This document shows, one piece after another, positions 39,001-50,300 of a stretch of DNA of 64,000 nucleotides; within the stretch, counting starts at the first letter, position 1, and every line of letters starts with the position of its first letter. Made by a program: the position numbers and the translations under genes. Source of the stretch: Bugula neritina (Eukaryota; Bryozoa; Gymnolaemata; Cheilostomatida; Bugulidae); NCBI GenBank assembly GCA_964035545.1, contig OZ037768.1, forward strand, positions 233,501 through 297,500. Direction: 5' to 3'. Under the pieces are notes generated by a model that was not told the DNA's origin, did no database searches, and worked only from the letters and a program-made list of their open reading frames with translations.

Positions 39001-42000
39001 TATATAATATTCTATGCGGTTTGTCTCTGTGTGACCCAGTCTTTGATATTATATTATATCTCAACTAGGTACTGGAAGTAGTAATATGGTACGTTGTAAC
39101 TAGGTACTGGATGTAGTAATATGTTACGTTGTAACTAGGTACTGGATGTAGTAATATGTTACGTTGTAACTAGGTACTGGATGTAGTAATATGTTACGTT
39201 GTAACTAGGTACTGGATGTAGTAATATGTTACGTTGTAACTAGATACTGGATGTAGTAATATGTTACGCTGTAACTAGGTACTGGATGTAGTAATATGAT
39301 ACGTTGTAACTAGGTACTGGATGTAGGAATATGTTACGTTGTAACTAGGTACTGGATGTAGTAATATGTTACGTTGTAACTAGGTACTGGACGTAGTAAT
39401 ATGATACGCTGTAACTAGGTACTGGATGTAGTAATATGATACGCTGTAACTAGGTACTGGACGTAGTAATATGTTACGTTGTAACTAGGTACTGGACGTG
39501 GCGTGTAACAAACTGCTCAGCATCTCCGCCAGTGAATTGGCCAGCAGCTCTCAACTCCATTCCCTGGACATGCAGATGACTCAGTTCTCTATTGACAAGA
39601 CGCAGATGGAGATAGTAAAGTATGTGTCAGGGGGTGTCAGTGGAGATAGTAAAGTATGTGTCAGTGGGTGTCAGATGGAGATAGTCAAGTATGTGTCAGA
39701 TGGAGATAGTCAAGTATGTGTCAGGGCTGTTATTGGGTGTGTCAGGGTGTTTCAGTTGACTAAATGCTCAGATGTGTATGAATTATACACTCTGTAGTGA
39801 TAGTTGGAGGTTATGTTGTATTAACATATATGATTGGCTGTTCACACAGGAAATCAAAGCAGATAAAGTCTGTGGATTCTTCCGGAGAGAACAAGGAGTT
39901 GTCCTCCTTATCTGGGACACTGGGTAGCTCTCAGTCTCTGTACAAGATCCCTAAGATATGTCAGTTGGGATTCGCGGAGACCAGCGGTACACGCAACAAG
40001 TATGTATCTGAAACTATGCTGTCCGTCTCACCGCCATCTGAGTGAGGGAATAACATCATATGCTAGTTTATCTTCTAATACATTGACTATAACATAGTAT
40101 TATATTATTTTGTAGTACTATATATTACAGGTTATGTGTTACTGTGCTACACCAACTGTCGTATATATTACAGGTTATGTGTTACTGTGCTACACCAACT
40201 GTCATATATATTACAGGTTATGTGTTACTGTACTACACCAACTGTCATATATATTACAGGTTATGTGTTACTGTACTACACCAACTCTCATATATATTAC
40301 AGGTTATGTGTTACTGTACTACACCAACTGTCATATATATTACAGGTTATGTGTTACTGTGCTACACCAACTGTCATATATATTACAGGTTATGTGTTAC
40401 TGTACTACACCAACTGTCATATATATTACAGGTTATGTGTTACTGTACTACACCAACTCTCGTACAAAGATCAAGACGAAGCTCTGTTTGCCATGTTCGA
40501 CGGAGGAAGAAACTGCGAAGTACCAAAAATCCTCAAGAAAATATTTCCCACAATTCTTGCACAGGAAATTGAGTCATCGGATAAACCCAATGTGTACCTG
40601 AAATATGCGTTTCTACAGGCACACAAGTTAGTAATAGCCGTGATGTGTGCAGTGGGTGTAATCTGTAGCAAGTTGCTATATTCAATCTGTAGAATAATTA
40701 TACAGTGATGTTTGTTTAATAAGTTTTGTTTATTTGTTTGCTGCTGATGCTGCCACAGTGATGTTCTCTTTATATCGCAGATCTCTGAAGAATAGTGGAC
40801 AGTATTTGGGGTCGTCAGCCCTCGTCTGTCATATCAGACGTAATGAAGAGAATAGTAAGAGGTTTTATCTTAACATCGCCAACTGTGGTGACACAGTAGC
40901 ACTCCTATGTAGAGCGGGGGAGCCTCTTGTCCTCTCACAGCAGCACACTGTAGTAGAGGACAGAGAAGAAGCTTCCAGAATATTCAGAACTGATGGAATC
41001 ATTACAGAGGTGAGTCACACTAAAGAAGTAGCCAATCATGTAACAGTATTTACTAGATGTAGCCTATCACAGACTGCCAGCTAATCAACCAACCAGATTA
41101 CTGTATCAGCTAGTACTGTGGTTACAGGAGAACAGAGTGAATGGTACGAGTATAACCACAAGAGCTCTAGGCAACTGCTATCTCTACCCTCATCTCATCC
41201 CAGAGCCCCACGTCCTGAAGAAGACTCTGAGACCAGAGGATCAGTTCCTTGTCATAGCCAACAGCAGTTTGTGGAGGTCAGTCTACTGTCCTACCTTCAG
41301 TCTGATGTACTCAGTCTACTGTCCTATCTTCAGTCTGATGTACTCAGTCTACTGTCCTACCTTCAGTCTGATGTGTTACTCAGTCTACTGTCCGACACTC
41401 AGTCTGATGTCCTCAGTCTACTGTCCTACACTCAGTCTGATGTACTCAGTGTACTGCTTGTAATACTCGCACTCTAACACCTCCCCTTCCATCTGCACAG
41501 GTTCCTGTCGTATAAGGAGGCTATTGAGGAGATACAATACATCGCAAATCCAGTAGTGGCAGCCAAACGTCTGCAGGATTTGGCCCAAGGATACGGCTGC
41601 AAGGAGAATGTCAGCGTGTTAGTCATTCAGTTCAACTGTAACTTCCTTAGCTCTGCCCAGAGTGTCGGAAATCTTTCCACAACGTCCGAAGGTGTTGTAT
41701 TTCACACGCTACAAAGGTTAGTGGGAATTAACTGCTTTATTTACTTGTCAAAGTATCGTTGTATAGTAGGTGGTTAATAGTTATCTCAATTAGCTGATTG
41801 TTGTATCTACACGTGACAGTTTTATATTATGAATCTTCATAAAAATAAGTAAATTTAAATTTTAATTAAAATGAAGCAAATATTTAGACTTCTAGTTTCA
41901 TATTAAATAATTCCAGTCTGAAAGATAAAGATACGGGACTGAAGTTGAGAAAGCGTCCAATCCCTGCCCCTCGTGCTTCTACTGGCAGGGTGAGTGTGAG

Positions 42001-44185
42001 TTTTACTATGAGTCAGTTTACTATACGTCTGATAGTCTTAGGACCTACGAATGTATCACCCTTTCTAACATTACAGGCTACAGACTCTATGTATTCCCTA
42101 GCCGATAATCTGACCGATGAGTGGGCGGGAAGTGAGTCTAGTCACAGTCATAGCTCTAGTATAGACAACACAGCTCAGTACGTAGAGGTGAGTCACACAT
42201 GAGTCATACTCCATGTCACTCTGTCTTGACACTTTGCCCTTGTTGTCTACCACCTGTTTGTTACTGTCACTTGTCCATTGTTATAGAGCGACTCTGTGTG
42301 AGGTAACTATTCGTTGCTTTGTTGTGCTTAGGCTGACCTAGATTTACTTTATTATGTAGGTCATGGGTAACTGTCACAATCCATCCACATTGAGATGCTT
42401 CTGTGAAAAACGCAGTCATTTTTAGCCAACCCACTTTATCACATGGGTGACGTGCTAAACTTATTCAGTTTGCAATTTAAACAAATATTTTTCAAAAAGT
42501 TAAAGATTTTACGAATAATAACGCAAGCATGCACGTTCTGTTAAAAGACATAATTTAGCAACTGCCACACAAAATGTATTTTAATTCATTTTGAATGTGC
42601 AAACTTTCCAGTCATCTCAGTGTGTGCTCCATTGTGTGATGAGTTGTTTCATTGACTAAGTTGTTCACAGAGATGTCTCAATATGGATTGACCTTTAGAC
42701 AGTATAAATTATTGTGTATTATTGTTTCCCGTCCCTTGCTTTCCCTTTCTCAGTGTAGTATACTACTATAACTGTGTTTGCAGCATCAAGAACCTGCTCT
42801 TTGTTGTCTGTGTGTTTCTCTATTACTGCAGTGTGACATGTCATGATTAGCACTTGCTCCTTGCTGTCACTCCACACTTTATGACTCATCCACATTAACT
42901 GTCTGTGTTGCTACAGGGCAGACTACCAACTCCTCATCTAAATAGACGCACGCACCTCCCTCTTCCAACCCCTCGTCAGAGTCCTTTTCACTCAGCAGAA
43001 ACTTTCACCACTTCGCAGCAGGGTATGGCTGCTGGTGCTCCCGGTGCTCCCGGTGCTCATGGCTCTCCCGGTACCCCGGGTGGTTACACTGATTCCACCT
43101 CAACATTGACCGACACTCAAGAAGAGGAAGAAATTTTCGACCATCAGATGTTTAAGACTCCCCTCTACTCTTCCGACACCAGACTGCTAGAGTTTGCGGA
43201 CTCTACTAGCACTGTGAACACAGTCGGGGTGGAAGGTCACCCGCCCTTAACTAAAAACTCTCTCTATCAGTCAGATACGAGGCTACTGAATCCTTCAGAG
43301 ATAGAGGTGAAGAGTACTAACTACTTCACTAGAGCTCCTCTGTCTGTCAGCTCCCTAGGTGAGTCTGACTACGGGGACTACCTGAACCTCCCCTTCTCTG
43401 ATAGCTCCCACCTCCACAGCTCTCAGTCTACAGTAACCAGTAGCAGACGTCCATACAGCCGACACGCTCACAGTCGAATACATGACCATGTCCAATCTCC
43501 TGACGGCAGCTACTTCTCTATAGACAGCGACGAAGGCAGCGACTTCAATCTGTATGAGAATATCGCAGATCTCAAACTGACGTCAGAGTTCTATGATTCG
43601 ACACCAACGAACTCTGCTGGTGATTTAACCTATCAGATGACACAAGACAAGCACTCTTATGGTAACTCAACCAATCAAATATCTTCTAACAAACAATCCG
43701 ATGGCGGTTTATTCAGTCCACCACCTTCGAGCAAACATTCCTATAACGAACCAACCAATCATACGCCTCAAAACAAACACATTCTAACCAATCAGACGGC
43801 TTGTAATAAAGTACAACTAAATACGGTTAATTTGTTCTACCAAGGCCCTTCAGATCAACCCACGCTTTCTGCTCAGTCTTCTGATAGGTCAATTCATTCT
43901 AGTCGAGCCAATCAGAGGCCAGATATCTCCGTGGTGTCTGCTCAGCCGAATGTAGCTAAAACTATTGAGAGATTTGAACTCAATAGCTCCGCCTCTAGTA
44001 GAGTCCCTCAGCCAATCAAAGTCCGCCATCATGATGTAACCAGATTTGAACCAGCATCAAAAAGAATCTCTAAATCCATCTCAACCCCAGCCAATAACGT
44101 GCATCACTTCAGTAACGGCAGCAGTGCATACGGCAGCGGCTCATTGGCAGTTAGCCAAGACTCTGATATTGACATCTACTTATGA
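27035..44185 (+). CDS. PHLPP: PHLPP-type PH domain and leucine-rich-repeat protein phosphatase
   Basis: Twenty-five exons, every phase consistent, 1692 aa: 27035-27203, 28634-28791, 29194-29357, 29782-29888, 31100-31282, 32020-32154, 32254-32438, 33128-33303, 33536-33682, 33810-34044, 35740-35959, 36189-36249, 36742-36837, 37049-37207, 37582-37779, 37935-38097, 39489-39619, 39850-39999, 40432-40626, 40781-41009, 41128-41276, 41501-41716, 41917-41989, 42077-42187 and 42917-44185. Order: Ser-rich N-terminus; RA-like domain (about 164-265, RRLDPYEHPLVLQNEYL); PH domain (about 275-367); about twenty LRRs (368-895); PP2C-like domain (about 935-1200, FAMFDGGRN, ANCGDTVALL, RVNGTSITTRALGN); and a 480-residue disordered tail ending DIYL. 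Family members dephosphorylate AKT and PKC hydrophobic motifs at membranes. Several canonical PP2C acidic positions differ (RALGD to RALGN; DGxWD-like site is NSSLWR; final DN is EN). Exons 3 and 4 both use the weak donor GTTCGT. Identity is firm; activity is uncertain. Confidence 0.93.
27197..27890 (+). repeat. 63-bp donor array at the end of PHLPP exon 1
   Basis: Eleven copies of a 63-bp unit. Each contains AGAAG|GTATATTATGCAG, matching the real junction GGAAG|GTATATTATGCAG at 27203/27204. Because 63 is a multiple of three, long ORFs run through on both strands; these are not genes. Confidence 0.93.
28450..28665 (+). repeat. 73-bp acceptor array before PHLPP exon 2
   Basis: Three copies of a 73-bp unit that contains the polypyrimidine tract, TTACAG and the first exon bases GTGGGGGTAGTCAC. 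The last copy is the real exon start at 28634. Confidence 0.9.
29052..29200 (+). repeat. 47-bp acceptor array before PHLPP exon 3
   Basis: Three copies of GTAACATTTGACAGTGGTGT plus a TGTGTACTCAGGGG end. The final TGTACTCAG is the acceptor of exon 29194. Confidence 0.88.
29395..29600 (+). repeat. Irregular GTATAGTATC(AT) repeat in PHLPP intron 3
   Basis: Mixed 5-bp and 10-bp units of GTATC and GTATAG, starting about 40 nt after the exon end. Confidence 0.8.
29900..30158 (+). repeat. 26-bp array in PHLPP intron 4
   Basis: About ten copies of TATTACTAGTATATGTATAG plus TTAATA, beginning 12 nt after the exon end. Confidence 0.88.
32163..32250 (+). repeat. Short GTAACTACARYGTGTA repeat spanning a 99-nt intron
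   Basis: About four copies of an ~18-bp unit almost fill the short intron between PHLPP exons 6 and 7. Its unit ends are acceptor-like (ACAG, CTAG). Confidence 0.7.
32449..32862 (+). repeat. 25-bp array in PHLPP intron 7
   Basis: About 17 copies of TTATCAGTTCAGTTCTACTC plus ATTAG, starting 10 nt after the donor. Confidence 0.92.
33318..33512 (+). repeat. TATAT(T/G)-type low-complexity repeat in PHLPP intron 8
   Basis: 5-bp-based ATTAT/ATTGT repeat filling most of the intron. Confidence 0.85.
34085..35462 (+). repeat. CACTCTGT 8-bp array in PHLPP intron 10, split by a transposon
   Basis: The array covers 34085-34668 and resumes at 35420-35462. All frames are open through the left part because the repeat lacks stops. 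Confidence 0.9.
34669..35419. mobile_element. MITE-like transposon inserted inside a tandem array
   Basis: Terminal inverted repeats of about 27 bp: CACGGGCTTTCCATG at the left, and CACCGGCTTTCCATG as the reverse complement of the right end, continuing with CCGATCTnAG. Length is 751 bp. TAT flanks both sides, consistent with a 3-bp target duplication in the array sequence CTCTATCACTCT. Subterminal AGATCGATCT palindromes are dense. There is no transposase ORF; superfamily unknown. Confidence 0.82.
36236..36690 (+). repeat. 14-bp donor array at the end of PHLPP exon 12
   Basis: About 32 copies of ATCATAGTAAGTAT. The real junction is TTATCATA|GTAAGTAT at 36249/36250, so every copy is a complete strong donor. 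Confidence 0.95.
36829..37024 (+). repeat. 18-bp donor array at the end of PHLPP exon 13
   Basis: About eleven copies of ACAGGTGAGTTATATAAT. The true exon end is CATACAG|GTGAGTTAT at 36837/36838. Confidence 0.94.
37205..37450 (+). repeat. 17-18-bp GTAAGTATATAGTAT array after PHLPP exon 14
   Basis: About 14 heterogeneous copies start at the true donor (AACAA|GTAAGTTTC at 37207/37208) and keep GTAAGTAT in most units. Confidence 0.88.
39062..39500 (+). repeat. 35-bp acceptor array before PHLPP exon 17
   Basis: About twelve copies of a unit ending TTGTAACTAG and beginning GTACTGGATGTAG. The real exon starts TAACTAG|GTACTGGACGTGG at 39489. Confidence 0.94.
39600..39730 (+). repeat. Donor array containing PHLPP exon 17 coding sequence
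   Basis: About four copies of AGATGGAGATAGTAAAGTAT plus GTGTCAG. The first copy contains the true exon end ATAGTAAA|GTATGTG at 39619/39620. The reading frame stays open across the array. Confidence 0.8.
40119..40470 (+). repeat. 43-bp acceptor array before PHLPP exon 19
   Basis: Eight copies of a unit holding TATATATTACAG|GTTATGTG and about 25 further exon bases. The last copy is the true start at 40432. All three forward frames are open. Confidence 0.95.
41277..41455 (+). repeat. 33-36-bp array at the donor of PHLPP exon 21
   Basis: About five copies of CAGTCTACTGTCCTACCTTC plus AGTCTGATGTACT, starting at the donor GTCAGTCTACTG. Each copy contains an acceptor-like CTACCTTCAG. Confidence 0.85.
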
Positions 44186-45261
44186 GTCATTTACTTCCTG
44201 AACAGCAGCATCTTCTGTGATATTCAGTCTTATTTTCTTATCTCTGTATTAGAATTAACAGAATTTATACTTTAGTGAAATTATGTAAATTTAGTTTGTA
44301 CTAAAAAGAAAAACTATAACTTTATGAACTATTTTGTATTATATTTGCACAACTCTATATAATTTTATATAATTATCTGAACACTATAATATATTATTAC
44401 ATGTAATAAATATCATATATTGCTGTATATTAAATTCATAATATTATATTAATTTATCTTAAATACTACATTATGTTATTACATATTAAATAGTGTATTA
44501 TGCACATAAATTTACACTGTATTATGAGTTTATATAATTTTGTATTATGTTTTGCATTCCTTATATAACATTCCTTATAAGAATTATTATAATATATTCT
44601 CTGTGTTATTAAATATAATTCATTACTCTAAACCCTACATTGAAATATTTAATAATTCACCAACTTGTGCTGCGCTACAGTGTTGCTGAATAGCATTATG
44701 TTGAAACTACTGATAGCTTTTAAAAAACTAAATTTCTTTGAGATACTATAAGGAAAGAGCAGCCTAGCAATGAGCTAAGTTACTTTTCTAGAAACAAAAA
44801 AGCAAATTGCAGTTTGCACCAGTAAGCTGCTGATTGTGTTCAAGTCCTATCATATGAGTCACTCTCTGTCTACTATAGTGACTCATATAAAGCTGATAGC
44901 TGAAGAAAAGCTTTCCTATTAAACTGCTTTCATAACATAAGCCATCTTCTAAGTTGGGTGGTCATCAAACCAGCAACACGGTTGTAGAGACTAAACCAGC
45001 AACATGGTTGTAAAGATGAATTGGTAAGGAGTTGAATATGTTAAATAATTCATAGTAATAACCCATCAGCAGTAATATTGTTGTGACGTGTTATGTTGTT
45101 GTTATCACATGATATTAGATTTCAAACAACCCGAAGCTTCAATCAATATCAGAATAGCCTTTTTATACCTCAACTCAAAGTGTTGTATTGAAGAGTAGAT
45201 AAAGTTGCATAATAATGTTTAATTAAGTGATTTGTTAGTCTAGCTTCAAAGTGTATAAAAT

Positions 45262-45540
45262 GGAATATATACCTACAGTATATCTAGTATATACCTACAG
45301 TATACCTTGTATATACCTACAGTATACCTAGTATATATATCTACAGTATACCTAGTATATATACCTACAGTATACCTAGTATATATACTTACAGTATACC
45401 TAGTATATACCTACAGTATACCTAGTATATATACCTACAGTATACCTAGTATATATACCTACAGTATACCTAGTATATACCTACAGTATACCTGGTATAT
45501 ATACCTACAGTATATCTGCTATATACCTACAGTATAGCTC
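45262..45540 (+). repeat. 20-24-bp array of TATACCTACAGTATACCTAG
   Basis: About twelve copies with small length variants. Each contains CCTACAG|TATACC, acceptor-like on the + strand. Confidence 0.88.
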
Positions 45541-46861
45541 CCCTATACAGCACATATATGTGCTGTAAACATCTGTACTAGCCATTCTGTTATTTCTCAC
45601 ACCTTCCAGACTAAGGGCATAATAAATCAGAATATTCTCAATTGAAGTCAAAACACAATGATGTTCACAATGATTTTCAGTGTTGATTGAAAATATAATT
45701 TCCCATCCCATCGTTGATGTGACGCTAAAATGTCTGCATTTAATGAAATCTTCCATCATGAGCTCATATTAAATAATATAGTAATAATAAGAATAATAAT
45801 AATAATATTATACTAATAATATAATATATTTATATTATATATCTTTGTTGAAAAAAATTCTATTTCGGGCTGTTCCACTGTTGAAGTCGCAACTGAAATC
45901 TGTTTTACAAACATGACATAGCTCTATTGTTTACAGTCAGCACCTCCACTACTGCTGACTAGCTGCTGACAGTAAATTGGCAAGTAGCCATGTTTAATAA
46001 ACATCAACTCCAATATAACACTTCACAGAATTAAACAAACATTTTATTAGTTTTTAATGTTTTATGACTTCATAAGCTGCTTAACGAGTTTATCAGAGCT
46101 GATGATGTAAACCCACTTCCTGTTAGATAGTCAATGTCGAACAAATACAAGCTTTAATATAACAAGTAATTATCTGGCAGGTAGCTAAAGGTGAATACGT
46201 CAATACTGCGAGATAAGAAAAGTTCAGCTCTTTGATATGTGAAATCAGACCTAGGCACATGGTATTCTAATTAATTTAAAACTTAAGTACACAACTATTG
46301 CACTTTAGCATTAGATCTAGTACAGGAAATGACATCACGATATATGTGTTTTCCTTCCCTAGTTTGTTCCGTCAGCATAATTATTCTTCATTTGGGCCGT
46401 ACCAAAACAAAGAAAGGTGGTATGCATATGATAAAAGCTGTTCTTGCTATTCTGTGGGTAAAGGACACAGAGCTGTTAGATGCCACCCCTCTAGCAACAA
46501 AAAACACAAAAGTGCTAGATGCTACCCCTACAGTTCATCACAAACCACTTGAATCCAATCAAAATATCACAGTATAATGCAAACAATAAGAATTGATAAT
46601 GTCATTGCTGTGATTGAGCTTCTAATCACCAGTATTTACTATTGCCACTGAGCAGGTGCTTGCAGTTGTTGGCAGGTGCTTGCAGTTGACTGTGTGAAAC
46701 CCCAGAACCATTTTTTTAGTACACAGAAGTTGTATACGTAAGTTATTCATATTCTCAGTGTATCTACGAAATTTACAGTTTATTACAGTATTACGCTGTA
46801 TGGTATTGCATTGCTGTTTGTAATGCATACATGTGCAGTATATTACATTGTATTACACTAT

Positions 46862-47240
46862 TGCATATATATGATGTACAGAGAGTATGATATATACATG
46901 CTGTATGCATATATATGATGTACAGAGAGTATAATATATACATGCTGTATGCCTATATATGATGTACAGAGAGTATAATATATACATGCTGTATGCATAT
47001 ATATGATGTACAGAGAGTATAATATATACATGCTGTATGCATATATATGATGTACAGAGAGTATAATATATACATGCTGTATGCATATATATGATGTACA
47101 GAGAGTATAATATATACATGCTGTATGCATATATATGATGTACAGAGAGTATAATATATACATGCTGTATGCATATATATGATGTACAGAGAGTATGATA
47201 TATACATGCTGTATGCATATATATGATGTACAGAGAGTAT
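46862..47240 (+). repeat. 44-bp array just upstream of the C2 gene
   Basis: About 8.5 copies containing GATGTACAGAGAGTATAATA and TACATGCTGTATGCATATAT. It ends about 80 nt before the start codon at 47321. Confidence 0.9.
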
Positions 47241-47320
47241 GATATTATACACATATATATGTAATAAAAGCAGATGAGCAAATAGTTGGAAGTGAGAAAA
47301 AGTGAGATACGGTGAGAAGC

Positions 47321-50300
47321 ATGAAGACCTCCTATTTGTTTAACGAAGGAGGATTCAGAAGAAGAGTGCAGGGTAATGGAGGACGGAAACTGGCCATTGA
47401 CGTCTTGCCAGAAGATAAAATGGTGAGGATTTTTTACTAGCTGAAAGTGTTAATCTGCTTCCTTTGATCTCTAAGCTTGACTTCCTGCAGTTAATACAAT
47501 TTGTGCCCCAGACTGTCTTAAAGCCAATAAAGTCAGTCTATTTGAACCCCTTCAGACAAATGAATTATGTTTAGCTTGTCATATCTCCCTTCTCTAGTAT
47601 CATAAAACGGCATCAATATTTCTCAGTGAGTGGCAGCTGCCTGGGGGCGGAGCTAGCAAGTGTTAACATCTAACTGTAGACATATATATAAATACAAGTA
47701 CAGATATAAATATACTATACGTAGCCATAAACATACATTCTGTCTTTTCTTCAGGCATTCCGTCTCATGTTGGAAGCGAGTCAAGGACACGGTAAGTTGA
47801 TCTGCTGAATAAATTGGCCAGTGTAAGTATGTATGTCAGTGTAAGTATGTATGTCAGTGTAAGTATGTATGTCAGTGTAAGTATGTATGTCAGTGTAAGT
47901 ATGTATGTCAGTGTAAGTATGTATGTCAGTGTAAGTATGTATGTCAGTGTAAGTATGTATGTCAGTGTAAGTATGTATGTCAGTGTAAGTATGTATGTCA
48001 GTGTAAGTACATCTGTGTAGGTACATATATATCTGTGTAGGTACATATATATCAGTGTAAGTATGTATGTATGTCAGAGTAAGTATAATTAGTCCTATTA
48101 AATATATTGTAAGGGAGCAAATCTTAGTATATATGTATTTGCGTTAGTGTAGACACACTATATGTAGTTTAGTACAAGAAATCCCTTTCTGTACGGTCAG
48201 GTATATAGAATAGCAACCAGAAGGACATGGCTGGTATTTCTGTAGGGATGGCTGGTATTTCTGTAGGGATGGCTAGTATTTCTGTAGGGATGGCTAGTAT
48301 TTCTGTAGGGATGGCTGGTATTTCTGTAGGGATGGCTAGTATTTCTGTAGGGATGGCTGGTATTTTTGTATAGGTATGGCCGGTGTTAAAGAATGGCTAC
48401 AGACAAAGTTCAGTTCCATGGAACTCGTACAAACAGTGAATAAAACTACAGAAAGACGAGGTCTCTGTAAGACCAGCTCCGCGCTAGCAGGAGTCATCAC
48501 CCCTGATACAGTCCCCGACTTCGTTATTCCCTCGGCTAGTTTCAGAGCTGTAAGAAGCAGTAAGAGTTTGGATGTAGTAAACAACAACCATTCCAGGGAC
48601 ACAAAGAGTGTGAGCTACGGGGAGCTGTCCACCATCCCTCAAGGGAGAATCAATGTGAGTATAACTCTCAGTCTATCTATATGCTGAGTAGATTCAGGCT
48701 AATTGACAGTAGTTGGTATCTAATTGGGGTCACAGCAATTACAACATTTCTATATTTAATATTTACTATTTATAGATACTCAGTATGCCATGCAGTTGTG
48801 TTTATTTATATTCAGCTGTTTGCTGCACTGTCAATGAGTCCACTATTACACCCATTACCCCATAACGTAATGCTAGTGTAATTAGAACACTATCGCTACA
48901 TCTTACAGTGTAACTTGATGAATGTTCCTGTCTGAAGGGAGTAGGGAAGGGATGTCACATCTGAAGGGAGTAGGGAAGGGGTGTCACATCTGAAGGAAGT
49001 AGGGAAGGGGTGTCACATCTGAAGGGAGTAGGGAAGGGGTGTCACATCTGAAGGGAGTAGGAAAGGGGTGTCACATCTGAAGGGAGTAGGGAAGGGGTGT
49101 CACATCTGAAGGGAGTAGGAAAGGGGCGTCACATCTGAAGGGAGTAGGGAAGGGGTGTCACATCTGAAAGGGGTAGAGAAGGGGTGTCACATCTGAAGGG
49201 AGTAGGGAAGGGGTGTCACATCTGAAGGGAGTAGGGAAGGGGTGTCACATCTGAAAGGGGTAGGGAAGGGGTGTCACATCTGAAGGGGGTAGCAAGGGGG
49301 CGTCACAGTCAAACCAAGGCCTAAACTTGTAATAAATATAGAAGAACTATGAATATAAATAGCAATATCTAGTTCATTGACATTATCACTGCAAGGGGGG
49401 TAGGAATAACATAAAAATGATATAATGATAATTTAGTGCTTGAGAATAAAGTTTCAAATTGTAAAAGCATACTTTAGGTGTACATATATATGTATTTTTT
49501 AAAATAACTTGTAAAGCTGTTTATGGTTTAATCACTATAAAATATTCTAGTCATGGCAATATTTTCTAGTGAGGGCAGAATATTGACTCATGTTTAAGAT
49601 AAGCTTACGTAGTATAAAGATAAGCAACTGACCGAAAAAGAAGTTGCACAGACACAACAACAACAGTATTTGATGTGGTGAAACTGAGAACAAGTTTGTT
49701 GTTGGAGTGTTTAATAACTGACATTTATATTATAATACTAGTTAGCTTGTCATTGAGCAGCAGGTAAAGTGCAGCAGGTAAAGTGCAGCAGGTAAAGTGC
49801 AGCAGGTAAAGTGCAGCAGGTAAAGTGCAGCAGGTAAAGTGCAGCAGGTAAAATGCAGCAGGTAAAGTGCAGCTACACAAACAGTATATTTACTATAACC
49901 AGCTCTCTCTTATATCTGAAGATATCAATAGGTTTCCCCTGAGATTTCCCTCTACGTCTGCACCATCCATAATGGAAGTAATTGATTAACAGCTTGCACT
50001 TTCACTTCTTTCTGGACTAAAGTTTATATTCTACTACTTCCTGTCTAATATAACATACCTTCAAAGTTGTCTCCCCTCTCGTGGTACTATAATACAGCCT
50101 TCAGCCCACTAACCATCAGCATTATACATAGATACAACTGTATGTTATATAGCTGGTAATATGGTAATATATAGCTAGTAATGTGGTAATATACAGCTAG
50201 TAATATGGTAGGTAATATATTATAGCTGGTAATACATAATATATCACAATGGTCTAGATAGAGAAGTTAAAAACCTATAATTAAATGCACTAAAATTAAT

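Larger units (their letters stand above)
44186..47320. other. Noncoding interval between PHLPP and the C2 gene
   Basis: AT-rich. An AATAAA near 44406 may be the PHLPP polyadenylation signal. It holds arrays at 45262-45540 and 46862-47240. The overlapping frames at 46298-46577 have no family resemblance and I do not call them. Confidence 0.6.

Noticed and set aside
46298-46577. Two overlapping plus-strand ORFs of about 80 residues
   Set aside because: No motif, splice context or family resemblance; overlapping frames are equally good, as in chance ORFs.
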